NCBI GenBank assembly: GCA_031552195.1
Contig: JAVBMT010000025.1
Span: 1-15,545, forward strand
DNA length: 15,545 nt
Direction: 5' to 3'
Source of the DNA: JAVBMP01 sp031552195
GTDB lineage: Bacteria > Desulfobacterota > Desulfovibrionia > Desulfovibrionales > Desulfovibrionaceae
In this document: positions 5,905 to 15,195 of the stretch, one piece after another
Position numbering within the stretch: the first letter of the stretch is position 1
Layout of the letters: each line of letters begins with the position of its first letter
The notes under the pieces: model-generated
The model's database searches: none
What the model was told of the DNA's origin: nothing
The model's input: the letters and a program-made list of their open reading frames with translations, nothing else
Program-made: the position numbers and the translations under genes

Positions 5905-7480
5905 CAAAACAAAGAAAAAACTGTCACCCGCCCTGGCGCTGCTGCTCTGTTTATCCCTAGGAAGCCTGCTCAGCCTCGCGGGGTGTTCCGAGCCGGAAAA
6001 ACCGAAAAACCCCACTTATCAGACCGGATTGGCCGCCACGGAAATAGGGCTGGCCCCGTTCACCAAACTTTTCCCGTTCCAGTACGAAACTTACGAAAAC
6101 AACCGGGAAAGCTCGATAATGACGGAATACAAGGGGTCAATTCCATATCACAAGAACGATAAGGTCGACCCCTTGCCCAAAGGTTTTGACAAAGCCCAGC
6201 CCTATCTGAAAAACCTTTGGGCCGGGTATCCGTTCATGTATGAATATAACGAGGCCAGAGGCCACGTTTACGCCATACAGGACATTCTGCACATTGACCG
6301 CATAAATAACTACAGCGACAAGGCCGGGCTTCCGGCCACCTGCTGGAACTGCAAAACCACTAAAATTCCCGGTTGGGTCAATGAATACGGCGACAAGTTC
6401 TGGGCGATGAATTTTCATGACTTCCGCACCAAAGACAAAGTGAACATGAGTGAAAATTCCATCACCTGCGCCCAGTGTCACAACCCGCAAGACATGACCC
6501 TGGCCATTGTCAGCATTCCTCTGGCCGAGGCCCTTGAACGCTCCGGGGAAGACTGGCGCAAGGCCGGCCGCAACGACATGCGCTCTCTGGTTTGCGCGCA
6601 GTGCCACGTGGAATACTATTTCATGGAAGCCAAGTTCGGCCCGGCTAAAAAACCCGTGTTCCCCTGGGATATGGGCAAGGACCCCGAACAGATCTACGAA
6701 TATTACAAGACGCACGGCATAGTCGAAGCCAAGGGCTTTGAAGGCCAGTTCGCGGATTGGGTGCACCCGGTTTCCAAAATCCCCATGCTCAAGGTGCAGC
6801 ACCCGGAATTCGAAACATGGTATAACGGCACCCACGGCGCGGCCGGAGTCGCCTGCGCTGATTGCCACATGCCCTATACGCGCATGGACGGTAAAAACAA
6901 GATATCCAACCACCAGTGGACTTCACCCCTGAAGACGCCCGACGGCATAGACCGCGCCTGCCGCCAGTGCCATACGGACAAGACGGCTGAAGAATTGAAG
7001 GCGCGGGTGGTCTACACCCAGAAGAAGACCTACGAGCAGCTTCTTATCGCGCAAGACCTTTCGGTAAAGGCGCATGAAGCCGTTCGCCTGGCTAACGAAT
7101 GGACCGGCGAAAAGAATCCGGACTATGAAAATCTGCTGATCGAAGCCAAGGAAAACGTGCGCAAGGGCCAGTTCTTCTGGGATTACGTTTCCGCAGAGAA
7201 CAGCGTCGGCTTCCACAACCCGGCCAAGAGCCTGGAAACCCTGGCCTATTCGCAGCAATACAGCCAGAAAGGCATTGACGCGGCCATGCAGGCCACGAAC
7301 TACGGCATAGGCAAGTCCCTTGAAGGCGACATTCACAAGATAGTGCCGCCTATTCAGGAGTGGACGCGTGAAATGCAAATGGTTCAGGCCAACCTTGATT
7401 CCCACCCCTGGACGAAGTACCTGCCGCTTCTGCCCAAAACTGAAAGATACTGGGACGGCCAGGAAAAGGTCGCCAAGTAA
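5897..7480 (+). CDS. nrfA: Cytochrome c nitrite reductase catalytic subunit NrfA (ammonia-forming)
   Basis: This 527-residue pentahaem enzyme reduces nitrite to ammonium with six electrons on the periplasmic side, complexed with NrfH. The active-site haem has the Lys-ligated motif CWNCK (149-153). The others are CAQCH (191-195), CAQCH (233-237), CADCH (320-324) and CRQCH (355-359). R121 (ARGH), Y240 (HVEYY) and H302 (KVQHPE) fit the catalytic Arg, Tyr and His. E239, Y240, K299 and Q301 fit the calcium site. The N-terminus has a lipobox, SLAGC, with Cys30, so it is probably a lipoprotein. AAGGAAGG precedes the ATG inside the end of nrfH. A terminator follows within 30 bp, so the operon is nrfHA only; nrfBCD-type genes are absent, as expected for NrfH-dependent systems. 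Confidence 0.98.
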   Translation: MSSKTKKKLSPALALLLCLSLGSLLSLAGCSEPEKPKNPTYQTGLAATEIGLAPFTKLFPFQYETYENNRESSIMTEYKGSIPYHKNDKVDPLPKGFDKAQPYLKNLWAGYPFMYEYNEARGHVYAIQDILHIDRINNYSDKAGLPATCWNCKTTKIPGWVNEYGDKFWAMNFHDFRTKDKVNMSENSITCAQCHNPQDMTLAIVSIPLAEALERSGEDWRKAGRNDMRSLVCAQCHVEYYFMEAKFGPAKKPVFPWDMGKDPEQIYEYYKTHGIVEAKGFEGQFADWVHPVSKIPMLKVQHPEFETWYNGTHGAAGVACADCHMPYTRMDGKNKISNHQWTSPLKTPDGIDRACRQCHTDKTAEELKARVVYTQKKTYEQLLIAQDLSVKAHEAVRLANEWTGEKNPDYENLLIEAKENVRKGQFFWDYVSAENSVGFHNPAKSLETLAYSQQYSQKGIDAAMQATNYGIGKSLEGDIHKIVPPIQEWTREMQMVQANLDSHPWTKYLPLLPKTERYWDGQEKVAK

Positions 7481-7510
7481 CGGAACAGGCTGAACCGGCC
7501 TTACATTGAA

Positions 7511-7541
7511 AAGGCCCCTGAGGAAACTCAGGGGCCTTTCT
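7511..7541 (+). terminator. Rho-independent terminator of nrfHA
   Basis: A perfect 12-bp stem AAGGCCCCTGAG / CTCAGGGGCCTT with a stable GAAA tetraloop ends in a short T-containing tail (TTTCTT), 30 bp after the nrfA stop. Confidence 0.85.
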
Positions 7542-7794
7542 TGCGCGGCACGGGCTCTGGACTTCAGGCTTTTTACGCCGCAACTGTTCTCTTGCCGCTT
7601 TTTCCAGGGTGTTTTAACTTTGAAGATGCCCCGCGGCGCGCAAGCGGGCGGCGCAACGCGGTTTTATTTTGCATATCTGAAAAAAGAAGTTTTGAGCGTC
7701 GTATCCTTTCGCAACTGGCAGGCAGGGCAGGCACAAGGCGTGGATAAAAAGTCAAGGTGAATCCGCTCTGACATGCAAGGGTGGTTCATGGTGA
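7542..7794. other. Intergenic region between convergent nrfA and the propeller gene; nothing recognised
   Basis: The two neighbouring genes converge here. Short frames exist on both strands, but none has a ribosome site together with protein-like composition. No clear terminator for the minus-strand gene and no repeat or RNA gene was found. Confidence 0.5.
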
Positions 7795-10101
7795 TCACGG
7801 CACGACTATCGTTTGCGGCAGGCCCTTTCCCCGGCCCGGATTTTTAAGCGCTTTCCGGACGGAAGCGGACCATACGCCGGAGCCGTATGTGCTTATGATC
7901 ATCTTGTCGTGGTCGCGCGGGTCAAACGTTATGTATTGCGCATTGGCGAAAGGGAATTGCTGCTGGCGGCGCCAGGTTTTTCCGCCGTTTTCGCTGTATA
8001 AAAGCCCGTGCATGGTCGTTCCCGCGAAAATCAGCTCCGGGTTGTCAGGGTGCACGGCCACAGCCATATAATGTTCCCACATGTTCCCGCCGGAAATCCG
8101 TTTGGTTTCACGTTCGGTCAGAATTTGCGTCCACTTTTCGCCTCCGTCTTCAGTTCTGTAGACCGCGCCAGCGCCGAGGTTCCCCATTGGCGAAGCCGAG
8201 GCGACGTAAATGACGTTCTTGTCTTTGGGGTCAAAAGTGAAAGCCGTGGCCCACCTGTTCAAGGCGGAACCTTTGCTCAGGTGTTTCCAGTTTTTTCCAT
8301 GGTCGGAAGAAACCCACAGGCCGCCCCCTTCGGGGTTGAAAAAGTTCGGCTGGCTGCTGCGAAAACCGGAAACCAGGCAGTACAGGTCGCCGGTGACGGG
8401 GTGCAGGCGCAGGCTGACCAGGTGGCGGTTGGGCAGAATTCCCGGTTGCGATTCGGTTTGCTGCCAGTTTTTTCCTCCATTGCGCGAAATATATACGCCC
8501 GCTGCCTCGTTTTCCCCGAAAACCGCAGCGAATAGCACCCGGCTTTCCGGCGGAGACTTCGGGTCGACCGCAACGGACGTGCAAACCTGGTCAGGCAAGG
8601 CGCCTGGATCTCCGAGGGTGTAAGGGGTTTTCCAGGTGGCCCCCCAATCGTCTGAAACGACTATTCCGCCCCGGTGGGAACGGTTTTTTTCAGGGTAGGT
8701 GCCCGAGGTTCCGAGGAAATGCACGTGATCATGCCGGGTGGAGGCGGCCGCATATAACAGGCCGGGTTTGGCCGGGTCAAAATCCAGGTCGTAGAAAGTG
8801 TTCCGCCAGGGGGAACCTTTGGCGGACCAGGACCAGCTTTCGCCATTGTCTTTTGACATGGCGAAGCCTATATCCGCGTAAAGTATATATTGAATCGAAG
8901 GATCATGCGGGTTGAAGCGGTAGCCGTATGAGGTGGTCACCTCAAGGCCGCGGCTTTGGAAACGCGGGGGTTCTCCGGCGGCGGCGGGCAATTGGCGGGC
9001 GTTGATGTCTTGCCATGCGCGTCCGCCGTCTTTGCTGCGGTAAATTTCACCCTGGGTGGAGAGCAGGCAGAAATCCGGGTTGCCGGGGGCGAAGGCGAAA
9101 CCGCCCGGGCTGATGAAATAACCCCATTGCATGGTGGTTTGCAGCCAGGAAGGTTCGACGTTATAGGGTTTTCCTCCCGGTTTTCCGGGGGGCGGCATCA
9201 AAAAGGTTTTTCGCCAGGTGGCTCCGCCGTCGTCAGAGCGCAACAGCTGCTGGGTCAGAACGCTTTTGGTCTGGGCCGCGTAAACGATATTCGGTTTGCT
9301 TTTCGCGATGCGCAGGATGGTTTCGTTTTCGTAGCCTTGTTTGACTACATTCCAGTTTTTGCCGCCGTCTGTGGAGCGCATGAGCCCGGCGCCGTCAACC
9401 GCGGCCAGAATCAGGCGTTTTTTATCCGGGCCGGCAGCCGTGTCCACAGACATGATGCGGCCAGGCAGCTTGCTCAGGGTCGTCCAGGTTTTTCCGCTAT
9501 CAAGGCTTTGCAGCAGTGAGCCGTCTTCCATTCCGGCCAGCGCCAGCGCGCCGTCCACAACCACCGGGCCGCCAGGCCGCGCGGCGACTTTAGCCCATTT
9601 AAGCTTGGCTCCAACCCACAAGGCGCTGGCCGTGCTGACCAGAAAGGTTTCTTCCTCGCCCGGCAGCAGGGCGAAGGAACTTACATAATCTTTTCCTTTA
9701 AGTTCGTCTTCGGTTTTTTCCCAGGGGCCGGGCGGCAGCATGATCCAGGTCAAGCCGGAATCTTTGCTGAAGCAGAGCCTTCTTTGCTTCGACACCCAGT
9801 AGATGTTTCCCTTGGCGAAAACCGGCGGAGGGGCGAACTGCATCCTTTCCAGACCTTGGGTGAAATCAAGAAGTTGCCAGTCTTCCCCGCCGTTCAGGGA
9901 ACGGTACACTCCGCCCATATCGCAGGTCATTAGGATAAAATCGGGATTGTCAGGGGCAATGGCCAGGCAGTACATGCCGCCGGCTCCGCCTATGCCGCGC
10001 GGCGTGAAGGTGTCTTGCCAGGCCTGGGCGCAAGGGGCGGCGAACATGGCAAAAAATACGGCTCCGGCCAGCGCGAGGCGTAAGGGGGTGAATGCGCGCA
10101 T
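7795..10101 (-). CDS. Secreted Asp-box (BNR) beta-propeller protein, GH74-like
   Basis: This 768-residue exported protein has a Sec signal peptide (MRAFTPLRLALAGAVFFAMF, cleavage likely after AQA, residue 27). At least twelve Asp-box motifs of the S-x-D/N-x-G-x-x-W type run along its length, for example SLNGGEDW, STDGGKNW, SDDGGATW, SKDGGRAW, SDDWGATW and SENGGKTW. This is the pattern of a double seven-bladed propeller. The opening GGAGGMYCLAIAP...TCDMGGVYRS resembles the start of GH74 xyloglucanases, with D61 at the place of the general base. YADIG (D410) may match the general acid. Activity and substrate are unproven; sortilin/Vps10-like or YCF48-like binding propellers are alternatives. 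The start follows GGAG by 8 nt; the longer frame to 10155 would run into the upstream gene. It begins 25 bp after the lipoprotein gene and is probably cotranscribed with it. Confidence 0.75.
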   Translation of the reverse strand: MRAFTPLRLALAGAVFFAMFAAPCAQAWQDTFTPRGIGGAGGMYCLAIAPDNPDFILMTCDMGGVYRSLNGGEDWQLLDFTQGLERMQFAPPPVFAKGNIYWVSKQRRLCFSKDSGLTWIMLPPGPWEKTEDELKGKDYVSSFALLPGEEETFLVSTASALWVGAKLKWAKVAARPGGPVVVDGALALAGMEDGSLLQSLDSGKTWTTLSKLPGRIMSVDTAAGPDKKRLILAAVDGAGLMRSTDGGKNWNVVKQGYENETILRIAKSKPNIVYAAQTKSVLTQQLLRSDDGGATWRKTFLMPPPGKPGGKPYNVEPSWLQTTMQWGYFISPGGFAFAPGNPDFCLLSTQGEIYRSKDGGRAWQDINARQLPAAAGEPPRFQSRGLEVTTSYGYRFNPHDPSIQYILYADIGFAMSKDNGESWSWSAKGSPWRNTFYDLDFDPAKPGLLYAAASTRHDHVHFLGTSGTYPEKNRSHRGGIVVSDDWGATWKTPYTLGDPGALPDQVCTSVAVDPKSPPESRVLFAAVFGENEAAGVYISRNGGKNWQQTESQPGILPNRHLVSLRLHPVTGDLYCLVSGFRSSQPNFFNPEGGGLWVSSDHGKNWKHLSKGSALNRWATAFTFDPKDKNVIYVASASPMGNLGAGAVYRTEDGGEKWTQILTERETKRISGGNMWEHYMAVAVHPDNPELIFAGTTMHGLLYSENGGKTWRRQQQFPFANAQYITFDPRDHDKMIISTYGSGVWSASVRKALKNPGRGKGLPQTIVVP

Positions 10102-10126
10102 GTGAAATACTCCACTCCGGCGGGGC

Positions 10127-10996
10127 TTAATTCCAGAAAACTTTGCCGCCGCCAAGTTTGATGAAATCAGCCTTGGGTATAAAGGCCTTCATGGCCCCCA
10201 GCGCGAACGGGCCTTTTTCATAGGGGTTGAAGATAATGAGCGCTCCTTCCTTGATCAGGACGATGCGGCTCATGTTCAAATCTTCCTCCGTTACCGGCGT
10301 TGCGAATTGCCCGCCCTTGCATTGGCGGCCTTCCATGTCGTCTATCCTGAACTCTCCGCCGCATTTATTCCGGCTGGAATTAAGATATTTCACCAGTCGG
10401 GCGGGCGGAATTTTTCCCAGAAAGTCGCCAAGGCCGAGTTCGGCCCCTGTTTTAAGGTCGAAGGTCATAGCCGTGTATTGATAACTGCCGTGCGCTCCGC
10501 CGCTGTAGCCCGCATCGGTGAAAGAAAGCGAGAGATAGCCGGGCGAAGGGCGGGTAACGGCATAGGTCAGGATTGCATATTGCGTGGAGGACGAAAGCGA
10601 ATGTTCCAGATTCGGGTCGGTTTTCAGGATTTCATCCGCCATGGCCGTCAGGTCGGTCTTGCGGGCGTTGAATTCGTCATATATTCCCGTGGCCAGGGCT
10701 TTGGCCCTGGCGTCGGCCTGGGGTGAGCCAAGGCCGCTCGGGAAATGCGTCAGCCCGAGCAGGCTGAAGTGTTTTTTATATGTGAAATCCGTAAGCAAAA
10801 CGTTGTCGGTAATGCCGGGGTAAGTTTTTTGCACGGCAAATTCCCGCTCCAGGCCCTTTTGGCGCAGTTTGGACAGCAGGGCTTCAACCTGGACCGGAGC
10901 GGCGTTCTCATAACTTTTCGGGCCCGGTTGCGAAGGGGCGGCGCAGGCGGCGAGGCAAAGTGAAAGGAAAAGCGCGGCAATGGATTTGTGTGGCAT
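10127..10996 (-). CDS. Lipoprotein with DUF3298/RsiV-like C-terminal domain
   Basis: This 289-residue protein has a lipoprotein signal peptide (lipobox LAAC, Cys18). Residues about 55-145 look like the DUF4163-type N-terminal partner region. Residues about 155-280 carry DUF3298 hallmarks: TDAGYSGGAHGSYQ, TFDLKTGAELGLGDFL, and near the end IIFNPYEKGPFALGAMKAFIP. Related domains occur in RsiV, which binds lysozyme, and in many uncharacterised envelope proteins. Two internal Cys, in NKCGGEF and RQCKGG, could form a disulfide. GGAGG lies 4 nt before the ATG. It is first in an apparent operon with the propeller protein; both products are exported, so a shared envelope task is plausible but unproven. 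Confidence 0.78.
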   Translation of the reverse strand: MPHKSIAALFLSLCLAACAAPSQPGPKSYENAAPVQVEALLSKLRQKGLEREFAVQKTYPGITDNVLLTDFTYKKHFSLLGLTHFPSGLGSPQADARAKALATGIYDEFNARKTDLTAMADEILKTDPNLEHSLSSSTQYAILTYAVTRPSPGYLSLSFTDAGYSGGAHGSYQYTAMTFDLKTGAELGLGDFLGKIPPARLVKYLNSSRNKCGGEFRIDDMEGRQCKGGQFATPVTEEDLNMSRIVLIKEGALIIFNPYEKGPFALGAMKAFIPKADFIKLGGGKVFWN

Positions 10997-11056
10997 AATT
11001 CCTCCGTTCCTGGAAAATATGCGCAGAGCATATCTTTAAAGAAGGACTTTGCCAAG

Positions 11057-11085
11057 AACCGCGCTTTTCTTGATGCAGCGCGGTT
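11057..11085 (-). terminator. Possible terminator of the metallo-hydrolase gene
   Basis: A perfect 8-bp stem AACCGCGC / GCGCGGTT with a 13-nt loop touches the stop codon of the minus-strand gene. No strong T-run follows on the minus strand, so this is a weak candidate. Confidence 0.4.
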
Positions 11086-11795
11086 TAAATTCCTTTGCTT
11101 CCGGCCCTGAGGCGCTTTCCGGGCTGAGTATCCACCATTTTGCAGCCGGGGGCGTATTTTTTCAGTTCCTGCCTGAATTCCTCGGTATTCTGGGCAAGGC
11201 GGGGAGAGTGCCCCCAGTGCATGGGAACGACCTTGCGGGCGCGCAACATGCGCGCGGCCATGGCGGCCATGCGGGCGTCCATGGTGGCCAGCCCGCCTAT
11301 GGGCAAAAGGGCTATATCCAGGGAATAGAGCTTGCCGATGAGAGCCATGTTGGCGAAAAGGTCGGTATCGCCCGCGTGATATATGGTGGTTCCGTTCGCC
11401 ATATCGATTATGAAACCGTTGGCCGTGCCGTGGTCGGTTTGATGCGCGGCTTCGGTGAGGGTGATGTGCGCGCCTTTTTCCACGGTGGTGCAGCCGATAT
11501 CGAAATTAGTCCCGCGCAGCAGCCTCTCCGGCGGCAGGCCCATTCTGATCAGCTCTTCGGCGTTTTCCGAGGAAGCGCCGACCTTGCAGCGGGTTTGCAG
11601 GCATATTTCAATCGTATCGCCCAGATGATCGTCATGCAGGTGGCTGACCAGAATAACGTCCGGATTCGGCAGGTTCGACCACAGGGCGTCGGAACAGGAC
11701 GGATTGCGGCGGAAAAGCGGGTCGATATAAACCGTGCAACGGGTGTTGGTTATGGTGAAGTTGGAGTGCCCGTTCCAGATTAAAGTCGTATGCAT
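11085..11795 (-). CDS. UPF0173-type metal-dependent hydrolase (metallo-beta-lactamase fold)
   Basis: This 236-residue cytoplasmic protein is of the UlaG/YtkL-like branch of the metallo-beta-lactamase superfamily. It starts with WNGHSNF (7-13). The metal-binding SHLHDDH (51-57) gives H52, H54, D56 and H57. H118 (EAAHQTD), YHAGDTD (139-145) and PMHWGH (191-196) complete the site. Substrates of this family are mostly unknown. The start chosen has GAGG about 8 nt upstream; a longer frame from 11870 would begin in the AT-rich promoter region. It is divergent from the sigma54-type activator, with about 155 bp between the starts. Confidence 0.85.
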   Translation of the reverse strand: MHTTLIWNGHSNFTITNTRCTVYIDPLFRRNPSCSDALWSNLPNPDVILVSHLHDDHLGDTIEICLQTRCKVGASSENAEELIRMGLPPERLLRGTNFDIGCTTVEKGAHITLTEAAHQTDHGTANGFIIDMANGTTIYHAGDTDLFANMALIGKLYSLDIALLPIGGLATMDARMAAMAARMLRARKVVPMHWGHSPRLAQNTEEFRQELKKYAPGCKMVDTQPGKRLRAGSKGI

Positions 11796-11950
11796 TATTC
11801 TATACCTCACGGCAGACTGCAAGTATAAATAGGAAGTTACTTTATAGCATAGCCTATTTAAAAATGTCACGAATAATTTTACTTTTCTGGTGAAGCTTCG
11901 GACAAGTTCCTTTTGGCCTTGAAAATTTCAGGGGGAAGAGGGGCGGCCAC

Positions 11951-13888
11951 ATGCGGCGGGTTGTGTCCGATCCGGATGCCGCCCGGCGTAAATTCATCTT
12001 TGACCGGGCCTGCGGCCTTGCAAAAACCGGCGGGCTCTATTTCTTGCCAAAGTCATGGGCGGATATTATCGTTGCGGGCATGAGCAACAAGCCAAACGAC
12101 ATGCCTCTGCGGCAAATCCCTCATGTAGGGCGTTTCATAGAAGAAAATTTCGCGCTGTTCTTCATGCCGGCCTGTCTTAACGATGCAGCCGGAAAAACGG
12201 TTTACTGGAACCACCACGCGGAGCGCGTTACCGGCATCACCCAGGCGGACGCCCTTGGCGTTCCGGCCTACCGGCGGCTTTTGCCAGCCGGCGGTGAAGA
12301 AGAAAGCCCTCTCGACCTGTTCATGGCGGGCCGCCGGGCGGAGCTTGCCTCGCGTTATGGGGCGGAACATCTTTTGTGGGATGGCAACGGCAACCTGGCG
12401 GTGCTGGAATGCCAGCCCGTTCAGGAAGAACGCGAGAGGCGCCTGCTGCTGTGCGGAAACTGGCAAGACCGGGCCGGTGGAGAACGTTTCAATTACCTGG
12501 CTTGGGCTAATCTTTCGGATTACGCCTTTTCCAGATCACCCAGCGTTGACCTTTACCGCCTGCTGCAGGGGCTGGACCGCAAGCGCCCGGCCTGGTTCGG
12601 CGTGCAGCAGAACGAACTTTTCTGTTACCTCAGCCGGGAATTCATACGCGAGATATTTTCCCCGGATACAGCCCCGGAAGAAACCATAGGCGTGAGCATG
12701 GCCCAGACAATGCCGCCAGCCGCGGCGCTTGATCACGCCAGAACCCTTGACTCTCTCACGCCGGAACAAAGCGCCGGAACTGTGCTGAACTGGCCTATAA
12801 TGTTCAGGGGCGAGCCGCAGTCGTGGGTGCGCACCTATCCAAACGTTCTGCTGGTGAACGGGCATCCGGCCAATTTTTCTCTGGTGCAGGACGTTACGGC
12901 GGAAAAAGAGCGCGACTCAACTTTGGAAAATTTGCTGGCCACCTATCAGCTTTCCGCCAAAAGCAGCGTGGCCAGGCAATTGCTGACGGCGTTCGCCGGG
13001 CGTTCCCAGGCCGTTCGCGTTACTTTGGAAAATTTGCTCAGGGCGGCGCTTTCTCTTGTAAACGTGGCTATTTATGGAGAAACAGGCACAGGCAAGAACC
13101 TGGCCGCACAACTTATTCACCAGCTAAGTTCGCGCTCGGGGGGGCCGTTTGTGCCCGTAAACTGCGGGGCCATACCGGAGGAATTGTTCGAGAGCATTTT
13201 TTTCGGCCATGTGAAAGGCTCTTTTACCGGGGCGATTGCCGACAAAGACGGCCTGTTGACCAGCGCCGACACCGGCACGCTTTTTCTGGACGAAATATCG
13301 GAACTTTCCCCGCGTTCCCAGGCCAAACTGCTTCAGGCCCTGAGCGAAAAAAGCTATACCCCGGTGGGTTCCATCCGCACCCTTACCAGTAAATTCCGCC
13401 TCATTTCCGCCACCAACCGTGATCTCAAAGATATGGTGCGGCGGGGCCAGTTCCGCGAAGACCTTTTTTACAGGGTAAACGTGGTGGATATACATATGCC
13501 GCCGCTCAGGGAGCGCAGGGAAGACATTTCACTTCTGGCGCACACCATATTGCGGCGGCACGACCTGCCCTTTCTTCTTCCGGCGGAAGCGGTGCGCGTT
13601 CTGGAGGGCCACGACTGGCCAGGAAACGTCCGCGAACTGGAGAACGTCATCCTGCGTTACGCGGTGGAGCGAAACCTCGACTTTTTACGCCCGGTTGCCC
13701 AAAAAAGCACCCCTGAGGCGGTGGAAGTTTCCGGAAGAACGTTGAAAGACCAATTGGCGGCCTGCGAAAAGGATATTTTGTTGCGCACGCTGGGCGAACA
13801 GCGCTGGAACAGGGGCAGAACTTCGGAAGCGCTGGGCATTTCGCGCGTTACCCTTTTCCGTCGCATGAAGGAACTGGGCCTGATGTAA
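11951..13888 (+). CDS. PAS-domain sigma54-dependent transcriptional activator (AAA+, Fis HTH)
   Basis: This 645-residue enhancer-binding protein has an N-terminal PAS-like sensor (about 60-170) and a second sensory stretch (about 180-315, ending LVQDVTAEKER). The AAA+ core has Walker A GETGTGKN (376-383), the sigma54-contacting loop GSFTGA (423-428, Ser replacing the usual Ala of GAFTGA), Walker B GTLFLDE (442-448), ATNRD (487-491) and FREDLFYRVN (501-510). A Fis-type helix-turn-helix closes the protein (EALGISRVTLFRRMKELGL). There is no phosphoreceiver domain, so it probably responds to a ligand or redox signal. The start shown follows AGAGGGG by about 9 nt; a shorter start at 12080 (MSNKPND) is possible. 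The target is unknown; the divergent hydrolase gene is a candidate. Confidence 0.88.
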   Translation: MRRVVSDPDAARRKFIFDRACGLAKTGGLYFLPKSWADIIVAGMSNKPNDMPLRQIPHVGRFIEENFALFFMPACLNDAAGKTVYWNHHAERVTGITQADALGVPAYRRLLPAGGEEESPLDLFMAGRRAELASRYGAEHLLWDGNGNLAVLECQPVQEERERRLLLCGNWQDRAGGERFNYLAWANLSDYAFSRSPSVDLYRLLQGLDRKRPAWFGVQQNELFCYLSREFIREIFSPDTAPEETIGVSMAQTMPPAAALDHARTLDSLTPEQSAGTVLNWPIMFRGEPQSWVRTYPNVLLVNGHPANFSLVQDVTAEKERDSTLENLLATYQLSAKSSVARQLLTAFAGRSQAVRVTLENLLRAALSLVNVAIYGETGTGKNLAAQLIHQLSSRSGGPFVPVNCGAIPEELFESIFFGHVKGSFTGAIADKDGLLTSADTGTLFLDEISELSPRSQAKLLQALSEKSYTPVGSIRTLTSKFRLISATNRDLKDMVRRGQFREDLFYRVNVVDIHMPPLRERREDISLLAHTILRRHDLPFLLPAEAVRVLEGHDWPGNVRELENVILRYAVERNLDFLRPVAQKSTPEAVEVSGRTLKDQLAACEKDILLRTLGEQRWNRGRTSEALGISRVTLFRRMKELGLM

Positions 13889-14274
13889 GATTTTCCCGCC
13901 ATTAAAAAAATATGATGGCCCGCCCGCCTGAACCGGCGAGCAGACCATATGATCGCAACATGATTTTGCTGCTTCCCGGGCGCGTTGCGGCGTTTGCCGC
14001 GCAATTTGCCGCACAGTTTTTCAAGCATTGCTTCGCCGGAATTTATATTCTTTAAATAGATACTTTTTATCGCTTGAAATTTATCTTTTAAGGTATGATA
14101 TATTTCAACCTGCTATTATTGCAGGTTTTTCAAGCGCCTTTCCAAACCATGTTTTATTTCGAGGTTGCCTTTAGGCGCGGCAAAACGTCATTCATTACAG
14201 CTCTGGTTTTATTGTACGGCTTTTTTTGTCCTTTCACGCCAAGCGCCGCACAGGCGGAATCACGGAGAAAATCC
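13889..14274. other. AT-rich intergenic region, no confident element
   Basis: This 386-bp gap contains weak inverted repeats, for example GCGG..CCGC arms near 13985-14010, that could terminate the regulator gene but lack a convincing T-run. TTGAAA near 14074 with TATGAT near 14094 is a poor promoter candidate because the spacing is short. The frame open from 14095 into the next gene has no ribosome site here. Confidence 0.4.
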
Positions 14275-15195
14275 ATGCGAACGAAAACAATCGCCTTGTC
14301 AGTGTTTTTAAGTCTGTTTTGCGTTAATTCCGCGTTTGCGGAACTCAACATGACTTGGTCTTACATTCCCCATATCAACATTAACATCATGGATGTTTAC
14401 GATTTTCCGGACAAAAAATTGATGGTATACCTCGTTGAACCTTTTCTCAAAGGGTATGAAGACTATTATCTGGTATACTATAGAAATATGCGGATTGATC
14501 TTGATCTGGGAACGATTTTTCTGGAAGGCGATTTAGGCTCTGCGGAACGCCCGTATGCCGGATTTACGCTCGAGTGTAAAAAAACGCCTGAGAACGATTA
14601 CTGCGAAAAATTCCATTCCAGCCCTGTAGAAAAGATTACGGCCGACCTGATAGACCGTGCCCACCCGCACGAGCTGGTAGACAGCAACATGGACGTTACA
14701 AGGAAACTCGCAGGTATAACGGTTTTGCTGCCTTCCCTAATCATAAATAATCAGAATAAACCGTTGCCGCGCGATGAAGACAACCACAGGCCAAACGGAA
14801 TATCCTTGGGTTTGCGCGCCGTCTACTCCTCCGGCGACATGAATTATTCCTTCACCCTTATTGACAGTGAAGGGGCTTCCAGCTCTTTCGTGAAGTTTCG
14901 CTTCGTCACCAACGAAGGGGTTGCCGAGGTCGGACCGGAAAATAAAGATCCGTTGCGCGCGGGCGGCTGGATTTTTTCCATTAACAGCAAATCAAAACTT
15001 AAACGTTATGCTCTGAACTCTCGGCAGCAGGACTATGCCTATTATCCTTGGGAAAAAGGCCTGTCGTTCCCAGGCCCCTTCTATTTTACGGTAAAACTTC
15101 ATGAAGCCACGGCCTGGCGGGCTAACGGAACTAAAGTGAACATAATGCCTCGGCTGGCGGCTTATTATTTAACCCGGTTTGCCGATACGTATTGA
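14275..15195 (+). CDS. Exported protein of unknown function (first of two tandem paralogues)
   Basis: This 306-residue protein has a clear Sec signal peptide, MRTKTIALSVFLSLFCVNSAFA, cleaved before ELNMTW. The mature part is predicted mostly beta, rich in Tyr, Phe and Asp, without membrane segments. Two Cys lie close together (ECKKTPENDYC) and may form a disulfide in the periplasm. I recognise no domain. The start is set by GGAG 7 nt upstream and the signal peptide; the frame is open 60 codons further upstream but with no ribosome site. Codons are visibly richer in A and T than in the nrf or regulator genes, which may indicate a different origin. A related gene starts 305 bp downstream. Confidence 0.72.
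   Translation: MRTKTIALSVFLSLFCVNSAFAELNMTWSYIPHININIMDVYDFPDKKLMVYLVEPFLKGYEDYYLVYYRNMRIDLDLGTIFLEGDLGSAERPYAGFTLECKKTPENDYCEKFHSSPVEKITADLIDRAHPHELVDSNMDVTRKLAGITVLLPSLIINNQNKPLPRDEDNHRPNGISLGLRAVYSSGDMNYSFTLIDSEGASSSFVKFRFVTNEGVAEVGPENKDPLRAGGWIFSINSKSKLKRYALNSRQQDYAYYPWEKGLSFPGPFYFTVKLHEATAWRANGTKVNIMPRLAAYYLTRFADTY

Noticed and set aside
5455..6913. Long open frames on the minus strand opposite nrfH and nrfA (186 and 258 codons)
   Set aside because: They are shadows of the high-quality nrfHA reading frames, without ribosome sites and with low-complexity Val/Gly/His-rich translations.
10102..10155. Longer N-terminus for the propeller protein
   Set aside because: It would overlap the end of the lipoprotein gene and hide the signal peptide; the internal ATG at 10101 has a ribosome site.
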